Under the pieces are notes generated by a model. The model searched no databases. It was not told where the DNA came from and saw only the letters and a program-made list of their open reading frames with translations. A DNA stretch of 64,000 nt, taken from the NCBI GenBank assembly GCA_002772745.1, contig PFDV01000005.1:31609-95608 (forward strand), in the 5' to 3' direction. Below are positions 33,183-41,064 of the stretch, one piece after another. A program made the position numbers and the translations under genes. Every line of letters starts with the position of its first letter. Position 1 is the stretch's first letter. The DNA comes from Candidatus Peregrinibacteria bacterium CG10_big_fil_rev_8_21_14_0_10_55_24. GTDB lineage: Bacteria > Patescibacteriota > Gracilibacteria > Peribacterales > Peribacteraceae.

Positions 33183-33416
33183 ATGTCTTTGAGAATTTTT
33201 GACCCAGGGTGGGCAGAATTTTCCTTAGAGAAAAAGGTGTACGGCGATACCCCTGAGCGCCAGGCTACGCGCGAAGGGGTGGCTGCGTGCGTTGCAGCGT
33301 TCCGTCCGCTCCTTTCTTACGCCGCTGGCATGAGGGCAGGCGGCGCGAGGCCATTGCCACGGGAAGAGGTTCCTTCGTGTATCACCGTAGAATCAGCAAC
33401 AGGAGGAAGAGCATGA
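33183..33416 (+). CDS. hypothetical small protein
   Basis: 77 aa, no TM. SLRIFDPGWAEFSLEKKVYG then an Ala/Arg-rich helix. No family recognised. A -10 TACAAT (33168-33173) ends 9 nt before the ATG, the same leaderless spacing as real genes here, which is the main support. Divergent from the LCP gene and overlapping the convergent acyltransferase-like gene by 35 nt. Confidence 0.5.
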   Translation: MSLRIFDPGWAEFSLEKKVYGDTPERQATREGVAACVAAFRPLLSYAAGMRAGGARPLPREEVPSCITVESATGGRA

Positions 33417-34098
33417 TCGGTTGATGTAGCAGGTAGATCGCAAGCGCATGTTTCCCCGGTATGCTCAGGATGCGCAGTACCTTCGATATCACTTGCGGCT
33501 CCCGTTGCGGGCGGATGTACCACGCATCGGCGATTGCGATCCCCAAGAGGATGACGCCGAACCATGGGAGCAGAGGGTAGTAGTCGACGGAGGCGAAGTG
33601 CGGAGGAAGAAATCCAAATGGGAGGAGAAGAGAGCGGGAGATTGAGGTTTGGGTTGGGGTTGGGAGGTGAGTGATGACATTCCCTAAGAGAATGATGCCT
33701 AGTCCCAGGAGCGCATTTCCCTCACGCAACCTGCGTACGAGTGGCAGCAGCATCACGCTCACGCCGATCATGTGCAGGATACCGAACCGTACGAACGTCT
33801 CCGGATCAAAGAGGTACGTGGAAGCAGTGACGAGCATGCCGCAGAGCACGATTGCCATCCCGCGTTTCAGGTATTTCATCACGCGCCTCGGTGCGCTCGC
33901 AGTGCTGCGCTCATATGAGATGGCGAAGCTCACGCCTACCAGGAGCAGGAACAGTACTGCAGTGCTTCGGCCCAAGAGCCATCCTCCTCCATGGAGAACG
34001 TGGAACACGGGAATGTTGAAGATGTATTCCAGATCGTACGCGCTGTGGTAGACGATCATCATGAGTATTGCGAGCGTGCGCAGGAGATCAATCTCCAC
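33382..34098 (-). CDS. DUF1624/HGSNAT-like membrane protein
   Basis: About 238 aa if translation starts at GTG 34098 (ORF-track ATG 34242 would overlap the upstream gene by 103 nt). Begins EIDLLRTLAILMMIVYHSAYDL, the N-terminal signature of the DUF1624/heparan-glucosaminide acetyltransferase-like family, with about seven TM helices and GKHALAIYLLHQP near the end. Probably modifies an envelope sugar. A TTGGGG-type repeat is translated in frame as THLPTPTQTS. Confidence 0.75.
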   Translation of the reverse strand: MEIDLLRTLAILMMIVYHSAYDLEYIFNIPVFHVLHGGGWLLGRSTAVLFLLLVGVSFAISYERSTASAPRRVMKYLKRGMAIVLCGMLVTASTYLFDPETFVRFGILHMIGVSVMLLPLVRRLREGNALLGLGIILLGNVITHLPTPTQTSISRSLLLPFGFLPPHFASVDYYPLLPWFGVILLGIAIADAWYIRPQREPQVISKVLRILSIPGKHALAIYLLHQPIMLFLLLLILR

Positions 34099-34139
34099 GT
34101 ACCGGTTGTGGGATGCGACGGTGGGCAGAGGCGTCGGGG

Positions 34140-34586
34140 TTAGGAGCTCTTCTTCGGGGCGTGTGGCCACAGAATCATGGTGCTCACGGCGAGAACCAAG
34201 AGCGCCACAAAACGTAAGAGCGGAATGTACGGCGCCAACCACAAAAGGCTCAGGCTAATGCCCAGCAGGGAGATCGGTATTGCGAGGCAAACGGGGCACA
34301 GGAGTGCCAGGGCGCCCAGCGCGCCTGCGAGAACGCTAGCTCGCCGCGTACCCATTGGACACGTTCCCTGCTGCCTGCGCCACGCAAAGAGCCCGGCATT
34401 GAGGGCGAAGAGGCCGATGAGCGTTGCGGTGAAGAGCATCTCACCCTGTGTTGCCGTTGGTCGTGGAGGACTCGCGATAACGTTCGCGAATGCTCCCAGT
34501 TCCCATGCGAAGAAGAGGGCCAGTGCTCCTGCCGAAATGAGTGCTGTTCTCCAGAAGTGCAGGCTCTGGACGAAAGGGGGATGCAT
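34140..34586 (-). CDS. four-TM membrane protein
   Basis: 148 aa. Helices around 12-35, 50-68, 83-105 and 113-140; a paired Cys motif LLCPVCLAIP sits in helix 3 and another Cys in GTCPMG. Layout is reminiscent of small metal or thiol-handling membrane proteins, but no family is recognised. It follows the Cys/His-rich 70-aa gene by 7 nt, so they form one unit. Confidence 0.65.
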   Translation of the reverse strand: MHPPFVQSLHFWRTALISAGALALFFAWELGAFANVIASPPRPTATQGEMLFTATLIGLFALNAGLFAWRRQQGTCPMGTRRASVLAGALGALALLCPVCLAIPISLLGISLSLLWLAPYIPLLRFVALLVLAVSTMILWPHAPKKSS

Positions 34587-34593
34587 GCGATCA

Positions 34594-34806
34594 CTATAGA
34601 TTACGGGCTCTACAACGGCCAGGACAGTCGTGCTGGCAGACCGTTGTCGTGCAGTCGCACCCTTCGCTCGCGCAATCGGTGTGATGCGGGCACTGGCCGA
34701 TGGAGGCCAGAGGTGCTGCCTGCACCGTGACGATGACGTAGCCGATTACGATGCCCGCAACGGCCATCGAGAGTGCAAACCAGGGGGAGGAGAAGCGGGG
34801 ACTCAC
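34594..34806 (-). CDS. membrane-anchored Cys/His-rich small protein
   Basis: 70 aa from GTG 34806. N-terminal TM (WFALSMAVAGIVIGYVIVTV) then CPHHTDCASEGCDCTTTVCQ and CPGRC, with eight Cys and three His, a likely metal-binding or disulfide-knotted outer domain. The upstream ATG at 34815 overlaps the -10 box TAGAAT and so cannot be transcribed; GTG 34806 lies 7 nt after it. Metal identity unknown. Confidence 0.6.
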   Translation of the reverse strand: MSPRFSSPWFALSMAVAGIVIGYVIVTVQAAPLASIGQCPHHTDCASEGCDCTTTVCQHDCPGRCRARNL

Positions 34807-34813
34807 GGGAAGC

Positions 34814-34842
34814 ATTCTACGATCGAATGTGTCTATTGGCAA
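34814..34842 (-). promoter_or_regulatory. promoter of the Cys/His-rich protein operon
   Basis: Minus strand TTGCCA (plus 34837-34842), 17-bp spacer, TAGAAT (plus 34814-34819), 7 nt to GTG 34806. Confidence 0.7.
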
Positions 34843-34909
34843 CGTTGGGGCGCGAACAAAGAAATCGAGGGCACCTTGCGGTCCCCCGATCTCCTCTGGT
34901 ACGGGTTGC

Positions 34910-35329
34910 TTATTTGAGCGTCACCTTTGCGCCAGCTGCTTCGAGCTTCTTCTTCATGGTCTCGGCTTCCTCTTTTGCTACGCCTTCCTTGAGGATCTTG
35001 GGAGCGCCATCGACTGCAGCCTTGGCTTCGCCGAGCGCAAGCCCTGTGATCTCGCGGACCACTTTGATGACGCCGATCTTCTGGGCGCCAGAGTCGGTGA
35101 GTTCCACGTTGTACGAGGATTTCTCCTCGGCGGCTTCGGCTCCGCCTGCTGCTGCGCCTGCTGCTGCGGCAACGGCAACGGGGGCCGCAGTGGAGATGCC
35201 GTATTCCTGTTCCATGTACTTCACGACGTTGTTGAGCTGGATCACATTGAGTTTCTCCAGTGCGTCGATGACAGCCTTCTCCTCCTTGGAGAGGGAGACG
35301 GTGTCCTTGGTTGCTGCTTCTTCAGCCAT
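34910..35329 (-). CDS. rplL: 50S ribosomal protein L7/L12
   Basis: 139 aa. N-terminal dimerisation helices, an Ala/Gly-rich hinge ([16 protein letters not shown]) and the factor-binding C-terminal domain ([35 protein letters not shown] shortened here). Recruits translation factors. Slightly longer than the 120-aa norm owing to the N-terminus and hinge. Co-transcribed with rplJ, 48 nt upstream. Confidence 0.96.
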   Translation of the reverse strand: MAEEAATKDTVSLSKEEKAVIDALEKLNVIQLNNVVKYMEQEYGISTAAPVAVAAAAGAAAGGAEAAEEKSSYNVELTDSGAQKIGVIKVVREITGLALGEAKAAVDGAPKILKEGVAKEEAETMKKKLEAAGAKVTLK

Positions 35330-35377
35330 GGATAGAGAGGGAAAGAGGGATAAAAGAATTGTGAGAGGTAGGGAAGG

Positions 35378-36028
35378 TCAGGAAGGTTCGGAAGGTGCAG
35401 AAGGTGCAGGAGGTTCGGAAGGCTGTTCGATTCCTACCACAGCTGTCTCTGCCTTCGGTGCCTCGGTTGCCTTATCGCTTTCAGCGGCAGGGGTGTCCAT
35501 TGCCAATCCGCCCTTTGCGGCGAGCTCTTTGAGTCCGCGAGCAAAACCACTCAACGGGCTGCTGCATATGCTGGCAAAGGTCACCAGAGGTGAGCGCAGC
35601 ATTCCGGCAAACATCGCAAGAAGCTCCTGACGGCCCGGCATCTGTGCCATGGTGAGCGCCTGTTCACGCGTGAGGAGTTTGCCATCGAACATGCCGCCGA
35701 TGATGGCGACTTGTTCGTGATCCTTGGCGAATTTAAATGCGACTTGTGCGCCCGTAAGAGGATCAGAAAAGCTGAAGATGCACGAGACAGGTCCTTCGAT
35801 ATTGCTGTCATCAATCTCGGGCAATCCCGCTTCCTTTGCGGCGATCTTGATGAGCGTTTTCTTCGCAACGCGCATGGTGGCCCCCTGGTTCTTGAGCGAT
35901 TGCCTCAATGCGCTGATATCTGCGACATTGAGGCCGATATAGTGGGCGAACGTCACGGATTGTGCGGCTTTGAAGTCTTCGGTGAGGATGGCTACCTGTG
36001 CCTCCTTCTCTTTGCGGGTGAGTGTCAT
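35378..36028 (-). CDS. rplJ: 50S ribosomal protein L10
   Basis: 216 aa from ATG 36028. Base of the L7/L12 stalk. TLTRKEKEAQVAILTEDF, VKK-type region RVAKKTLIKIAAKEAG and the Ala-rich C-terminus. It has an extra low-complexity tail (EPPAPSAPSEPS) encoded by a GGTTCGGAAGGTGCAGAAGG-like tandem repeat. ORF-track extension to 36112 lies in the leader. Confidence 0.95.
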   Translation of the reverse strand: MTLTRKEKEAQVAILTEDFKAAQSVTFAHYIGLNVADISALRQSLKNQGATMRVAKKTLIKIAAKEAGLPEIDDSNIEGPVSCIFSFSDPLTGAQVAFKFAKDHEQVAIIGGMFDGKLLTREQALTMAQMPGRQELLAMFAGMLRSPLVTFASICSSPLSGFARGLKELAAKGGLAMDTPAAESDKATEAPKAETAVVGIEQPSEPPAPSAPSEPS

Positions 36029-36183
36029 GGAAGTTAAGGAAATGATACGAAAGCCGGCCTCCGTCCGGGAGACCAGCGAGGCACACGACACGAAACACCA
36101 AGCCGGAGCCAAATGTTCGATGCTGTATGCCTCGGAGGGACTTATCTTCAGCCATCAGCCTAATGCCCTCGGTCTTCGGACAA
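36029..36183 (-). promoter_or_regulatory. L10 leader RNA
   Basis: A 155-nt leader, exceptional among these mostly leaderless genes. It holds GGCTGATGGCTGAAGATAAG, which resembles the kink-turn region of known rplJ leaders bound by the L10-L12 complex. Position and gene identity agree with ribosomal-protein autoregulation. Confidence 0.6.
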
Positions 36184-36189
36184 TGTGTA

Positions 36190-36217
36190 ATTGTAGGGAT
36201 TGCCATCGCCAGGTCAA
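36190..36217 (-). promoter_or_regulatory. rplJL promoter
   Basis: Minus strand TTGACC (plus 36212-36217), 16-bp spacer, TACAAT (plus 36190-36195). Confidence 0.8.
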
Positions 36218-36298
36218 GATTTTGCCGTTGTATTTGTTCGGGTTTGTCAAATTTTCTTTGCATGTGCCCTTCATTCGCGTTCTCGCTATGCTGTTTTC

Positions 36299-36742
36299 AT
36301 GCGCCTCCTCCTCCAGCGCGTCAGTAGTGCCAGTGTCCGCGTAGACGGCACGATCGTCGGCAGCATTGATCGCGGATACCTCCTCTTTCTCTGTGTAATG
36401 GAGGGAGACACCGAAGAACAAGCACGCTGGCTGGCGGAGAAAGTGACGAAGCTCCGTCTCTTTGATGGTGCGGATGGTACGGTGAATGACCGTTGCCTTC
36501 TGGATATCGGCGGCGGCCTTTTGGTTGTATCCCAGTTCACGCTTGCGGGGCGCACAGAGAAGGGCAACCGTCCCGACTACACTTCTGCTGCCTCACCTCA
36601 ACAGGCGCAACGACTCTACGAATTTTTCATTGCATGCCTCCATGCGGCGGGAATTCCCCGTGTGGAAGCGGGAACATTCGGTGCTCTGATGGCTGTGGAA
36701 CTCGTGAATGATGGCCCTGTAACACTGTACATGGAGCGATAA
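36299..36742 (+). CDS. dtd: D-aminoacyl-tRNA deacylase
   Basis: 147 aa from ATG 36299. Hydrolyses D-aminoacyl-tRNA and Gly-tRNA-Ala. MRLLLQRVSSASVRVDG start, LLVVSQFTLAGRTEKGNRPDY active-site region and the C-terminal NDGPVTLYME. A -10 TATGCT (36287-36292) lies 6 nt before the ATG; the ORF-track start is rejected. Its TAA is directly followed by the RelA/SpoT ATG. Confidence 0.94.
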   Translation: MRLLLQRVSSASVRVDGTIVGSIDRGYLLFLCVMEGDTEEQARWLAEKVTKLRLFDGADGTVNDRCLLDIGGGLLVVSQFTLAGRTEKGNRPDYTSAASPQQAQRLYEFFIACLHAAGIPRVEAGTFGALMAVELVNDGPVTLYMER

Positions 36743-38686
36743 ATGGTGATAGAATCTTTAGCCCCTTCCGTTTCTGCCATGGTGCAGCACGCTGCGACGT
36801 TCACCGCACTCATCCAGGGTATCCAGGAGCGTACGCCGTCCTTCAACGCCGGTCGGGTGTTGGAGGGGTACCGTTTTGCGCGGGACCTGTACGCCGACGA
36901 GCAGCACTGGAGCGGCATGTCGATCATTGACCATGCGTTGGGCGTTCTCGAGATTCTGGCGCCGTTTGAGCCGGACGAGGACGCCATACTCGCGTGTCTT
37001 CTGCATCATGCTCTCCTTACACCCAACGCGGTAACGCTGACGGAACTTGAGGATCATTTTGGGTCGGACGTTCGGCAACTGGTAAGTGGTGTGCATCTCC
37101 TCACGTCGCTTATGCATGGAGAACGGAACTCCATCGGTGATCTTCGTCTTATGCTCCTGAGTGTTTCCGATGACGTGCGTACCATTCTCATTACACTTTG
37201 TGATCGCTGCTTCGTGCTCAACTCTGTCGGCGCACTTCCGCGCATGCGCGCCCGAACCATCGCGAGCGATGTTCTCAATCTCTACGCTCCCGTCGCCGCT
37301 CGTTTGGGTATCTACTCGCTCAAGCACGAGCTTGAGCGACGGGCATTCCCGATCTGTTACCCTTCCGATGCCGAACGCATCACAGGGCAGCTCTCGGAGT
37401 TGCACAGAGCAACCGGCGACTTTCTCACTGCGACGGCCCGAGTCCTGGAGCAGCATTGTGTCGAGAATGGTCTCCATGTCCAGCTTGAGTGCCGAGAGAA
37501 ACAGGCGTACAGCATCTTCCGCAAGCTGGATTCCAAGAGTCTCTCTTCTGTTGAGGATATCTACGATCTCTTTGCCATTCGCGTCATCGTTTCCACCCCT
37601 GAGGAGTGTTACCGTGTTCTCGGTCTGCTCCACACTCTCGGGCGTCCCTTGGCACACCGCTTCAAGGATTACATCGCGTTTCCCAAGCCGAATGGATACC
37701 AGAGCCTGCACACCACGCTGGCGCAACTGCCCTATGCGCCTAAAGATACGGCTATCGAGGTGCAAGTACGTACTCATGCGATGCATCGCGAGGCCAAATA
37801 CGGAGTTGCCGCGCACTGGAGTTACAAAGAGTACGGCGCAACGCGGCAGGCGATGGAGCATGTGCAACTCAAGAAAATGCTCACGGCCCAAGAGCCGGTT
37901 TTGGAAGATGCAGTACACCGGCAATCTCTGGCCGATCATATCTTCGTGCTCACGCCCAAAGGCGATGTCATAGAATTGCCCGAGGGGGCAACGCTGCTCG
38001 ACTTTGCATTCCAGGTGCACACAGATCTTGGGCTCTCTTTCCGCTCTGCTCGCGTAAATGGGGGCATTGTTCCTCTCGATTACCAACTGGAGAACGGCGA
38101 TGTTGTGGAAATCCTCAAGTACCGTACGCCCCGTCCTTCGCCGCAATGGATGCAGATGCTTAGGATGGCTTCGTCGCGCTCCAAGCTCAAGCGCTACCTC
38201 AACACGCAGCGTCGGACGGAATTCGTCGCACGTGGTCGCGAACTCCTCAATGCGGAACTGCGTCGTCATGGTTTGCCGGCGCTCGATGGCGATCTTACGT
38301 TCCTTCGATCTTGTGATGGAGAAGACCTGCCGCTTGCTCGGCGTGAAGATCTCCTCATGAAGATTGGGCAGGATTCGGAGCGCGCCTCGTCGGTGCTCCA
38401 GCGTCTCGATGCGCTCAGAGGATCCATCCCTTCCGTGACGATGGAACGACCGCAAAAATCCCGCGCAGAGCACCAGCATGAACACGTCGTGCTTGAGGGG
38501 GAGATGCCGATGCCCACTCGTTATGCAAAGTGCTGCAAACCTCAGGAAGATACGCGCGTGCCGATCATCGGCATTGTGAACCGTTTGGGCGAGGTCATGA
38601 TCCACCGGCGGACGTGCAGAATGCTCAAGAACGCTAATCCCGAGCGCCAAATTGGGGCCATGTGGAAGCAGACGGTTCGTTCCTAG
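36743..38686 (+). CDS. RelA/SpoT (p)ppGpp synthetase with degenerate hydrolase site
   Basis: 647 aa. N-terminal HD region: first His is kept (SIIDHALGV) but the usual L-L-H-D-V-V-E-D-T reads LLHHALLTP, so the HD and ED pairs are lost; the later Asp (LCDRC) remains. The synthetase domain is intact (RFKDYIAFPKPNGYQSLHTT, EVQVRTHAMHREAKYGVAAHW). TGS domain (IFVLTPKGDVIELPEGATLLDF), then YAKCCKPQEDTRVP, the CC/zinc-finger region, with little or no ACT after it. Expected to make but not degrade (p)ppGpp, like RelA. Starts right at the dtd stop. Confidence 0.92.
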   Translation: MVIESLAPSVSAMVQHAATFTALIQGIQERTPSFNAGRVLEGYRFARDLYADEQHWSGMSIIDHALGVLEILAPFEPDEDAILACLLHHALLTPNAVTLTELEDHFGSDVRQLVSGVHLLTSLMHGERNSIGDLRLMLLSVSDDVRTILITLCDRCFVLNSVGALPRMRARTIASDVLNLYAPVAARLGIYSLKHELERRAFPICYPSDAERITGQLSELHRATGDFLTATARVLEQHCVENGLHVQLECREKQAYSIFRKLDSKSLSSVEDIYDLFAIRVIVSTPEECYRVLGLLHTLGRPLAHRFKDYIAFPKPNGYQSLHTTLAQLPYAPKDTAIEVQVRTHAMHREAKYGVAAHWSYKEYGATRQAMEHVQLKKMLTAQEPVLEDAVHRQSLADHIFVLTPKGDVIELPEGATLLDFAFQVHTDLGLSFRSARVNGGIVPLDYQLENGDVVEILKYRTPRPSPQWMQMLRMASSRSKLKRYLNTQRRTEFVARGRELLNAELRRHGLPALDGDLTFLRSCDGEDLPLARREDLLMKIGQDSERASSVLQRLDALRGSIPSVTMERPQKSRAEHQHEHVVLEGEMPMPTRYAKCCKPQEDTRVPIIGIVNRLGEVMIHRRTCRMLKNANPERQIGAMWKQTVRS

Positions 38687-38790
38687 ACGCTCTTTTGCGG
38701 TCGGGAACAGCTGCTCTCGTTCCATGGAAAATGAGAGCGCCCCTTCGTATGCGCGGGTGACGGATGCTCAGTGTCTTCATCGAAGCCGTA

Positions 38791-40086
38791 TCAGGCACTG
38801 AGCAGGTCTTCTATGAGGCGCTCCAGGCGCTTCTGCCACTTGAGCTGATGCCAACCTTGGAAGTCCTTCTGGAAGTTGGGGGATACCCGCTCGCGTTCTT
38901 CGGGTGAGAGCGGGGAAAGATAGGCGGTAACTGCCTGTTCCATCTCTCCATCGGTAAGATCAATCTCGCGCTCCTCCGCAATTTTCTGGATGCCGAAGCG
39001 CAGAGTCAGCCGGTTCTCCGCCTGTTTGCGCATGTCCGCCGTGAGTTCGTCGGCCTTCTTGCCGCTCTTGGAAAGCCACTGCTCCAGTGTCAGATTCTTC
39101 CGTTCCAGCTCGGCGCCGAATCGCTCCAGGATGTCACGTTCCTCTTCCTCGACCAGTTCCGGTGCAAGGTCGACCACCGTTGCTTCCCGGATGCGCTTGA
39201 GGAGTTCCTCCTCCCGTCGGCGATGTTCGATCTGTTCTTCCTGGGTACGGAGCGATTCCTCCACACGCTTGCGGAACGCATCCACCGATTGCTCTCCCAG
39301 TTGTTCCTTGACGAATGCATCCGTGAGCTGAGGTTTTTCCACACTCTCCACCTTCGTCACCGTTACATGGAACGTGACAGGTTTCCCCGCCAGCGCTTGG
39401 GCGTGGTACTTTTCCGGGAAGGTGAGCGTGAAGGTCTTTGCATCGCCGCGCTTCATGCCGATGAGTTCCTCCTCGAACCCGGGGATGAGCGTTTTGCTTC
39501 CCAGCAGGACCGTGTGGCCCGAGGTGCGCGTCCCTGCAACTTCCTTCTTCGCCGAATCTTCTCCCCAGAAATCCATCGTGACTTGATCGCCCTCCTGGGC
39601 CGCCCTCTCCACCTCCTGAGTTTTTTGATGTTGAGAGAGCACGTAGTCCATCATGCGATCGATGTCTTTGGGGTCGATCTTCACCTCTTTGCGATCCACG
39701 CGGATCTTGCTCGCGCCTTTCACTTTCACGTCAGGATGTTCGACAAACGTGATCGTAACTGTGAGAGGATCGCGACTCTGCGCTTCCACTTTGGGTGCCA
39801 TGATGGGTTTGAGATCATGCTCCTCCACAAGTCGTTTGAAGGTCGAGGGCATCAGGGCGCGTACGGTTTCTTCTAAAAGAGCGCCCGGGTCCACGCGTTC
39901 GCGCAACATCTTCGGGGGCACTTTCCCGGGACGGAACCCCGGGATGCGTACCGCTTCGCCAAGTTTCGCAAGTGCCTGGGTTTCTGCCGGGGAGATTTCC
40001 TGAGCGGAAAACGTCACCGTGCACACGATGCGGTTGCCCTTTAGGCGCTTGGGAGCTGCGGTGGATTGCACAGGTTTCGCAGACAT
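38791..40086 (-). CDS. tig: trigger factor
   Basis: 431 aa from ATG 40086. Ribosome-associated chaperone. N-terminal ribosome-binding domain with the signature region VRIPGFRPGKVPPKML, PPIase domain about 160-245 (GDQVTMDFWGED, LIPGFEEELIGMKRGD) and a long helical C-terminal domain. The ORF-track extension overlaps secF and is rejected. Starts 14 nt after the secF stop, so they form an operon for export/folding. Confidence 0.95.
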   Translation of the reverse strand: MSAKPVQSTAAPKRLKGNRIVCTVTFSAQEISPAETQALAKLGEAVRIPGFRPGKVPPKMLRERVDPGALLEETVRALMPSTFKRLVEEHDLKPIMAPKVEAQSRDPLTVTITFVEHPDVKVKGASKIRVDRKEVKIDPKDIDRMMDYVLSQHQKTQEVERAAQEGDQVTMDFWGEDSAKKEVAGTRTSGHTVLLGSKTLIPGFEEELIGMKRGDAKTFTLTFPEKYHAQALAGKPVTFHVTVTKVESVEKPQLTDAFVKEQLGEQSVDAFRKRVEESLRTQEEQIEHRRREEELLKRIREATVVDLAPELVEEEERDILERFGAELERKNLTLEQWLSKSGKKADELTADMRKQAENRLTLRFGIQKIAEEREIDLTDGEMEQAVTAYLSPLSPEERERVSPNFQKDFQGWHQLKWQKRLERLIEDLLSA

Positions 40087-40100
40087 GCAGTGGAGGGGAA

Positions 40101-41006
40101 TCAGTCCCGTTTCCTCCAGTACACCAGGAGTGGCGTGGCCAGGAAGATGGAGGAATACGTACCGACGATACAGCCTACAATGAGCGTAAGCACGAACCAC
40201 CGGATACTCTGTGACCCCAAGAAGACGAGGGCGAAGAGCATGATGAGTGTGGAGAAGACCGTATTGATGGTGCGCGTGAGGCTCTCGTTGAGACTGCGCT
40301 CGCACACGGCGGCAAACGGCTCGTTACGCTCCTGTGTGAGAACGTTATCGCGAATACGATCGAAGATAACGATGGTGTCATTGACGGAGTATCCGATAAT
40401 CGTGAGCAGAGCCGTCACAAAAAGCGTATCCATTTCAAATGATGTCCAGTGGCTCAAGAGGACGAAGATCCCCACGGTTACGGCCACATCGTGCAGCAGG
40501 GAAACAACGGCAATGATACCGAAACGCCAGGGGCTTAAGCGCCGCGGAACTTTGCGGAATGCGAATGCGAGGTACACCACGATGGCGACGCTGGCGATGG
40601 CGAGGGCCATGAGCGATCGGCGTTTGAGAGTCGCGCCGACCGTCGGTCCGATGGTCGTGAATTGCAGCTCATCGGTCTCCCCCAATGTCGTTGACAGATG
40701 TTCGATCAATGCGAGGTGTTCTTCATTGGAAAGATCACGCAGGCGAATGAGCATCGTTTGTGATCGCGTTGAGGAAATAGAGAAACTTCCGATTCCTTCT
40801 CCGGTATCAAAGGTGACAGAAGCCAGTGCTTTCTGAAGGTCTTCCTTGGTCGCAGAACTGGGGATCTTAAGCTCCACGAGCGTGCCTCCCGTAAAATCAA
40901 TGCTCAGTTTGGGCCCGGGGACGATGAGGAGCACTACGCCGCTTATGGCGGCTATGGTGGAGAACGTGAGGAAGAATTTTGCCGGCCTTAAGAAGGGGAT
41001 TGTCAT
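40101..41006 (-). CDS. secF: protein translocase subunit SecF
   Basis: 301 aa from ATG 41006. Six TM RND-fold subunit using proton motive force to aid Sec export. IDFTGGTLVELK in the first periplasmic region, HDVAVTVGIF, the hallmark GYSVNDTIVIFDRIRDN and NESLTRTINT. SecD, normally directly upstream, is not in the window; an unrelated membrane protein lies there instead. Confidence 0.95.
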   Translation of the reverse strand: MTIPFLRPAKFFLTFSTIAAISGVVLLIVPGPKLSIDFTGGTLVELKIPSSATKEDLQKALASVTFDTGEGIGSFSISSTRSQTMLIRLRDLSNEEHLALIEHLSTTLGETDELQFTTIGPTVGATLKRRSLMALAIASVAIVVYLAFAFRKVPRRLSPWRFGIIAVVSLLHDVAVTVGIFVLLSHWTSFEMDTLFVTALLTIIGYSVNDTIVIFDRIRDNVLTQERNEPFAAVCERSLNESLTRTINTVFSTLIMLFALVFLGSQSIRWFVLTLIVGCIVGTYSSIFLATPLLVYWRKRD

Positions 41007-41064
41007 GGTGTTTGAGCAGAAATATCGCGGACTGGGGCAGGGTAGCGGGTTTACAAGGGGGAAT

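Noticed and set aside
36758-38725. 655-aa minus-strand ORF
   Set aside because: Complete shadow of the RelA/SpoT gene on the opposite strand; no domain or promoter of its own.
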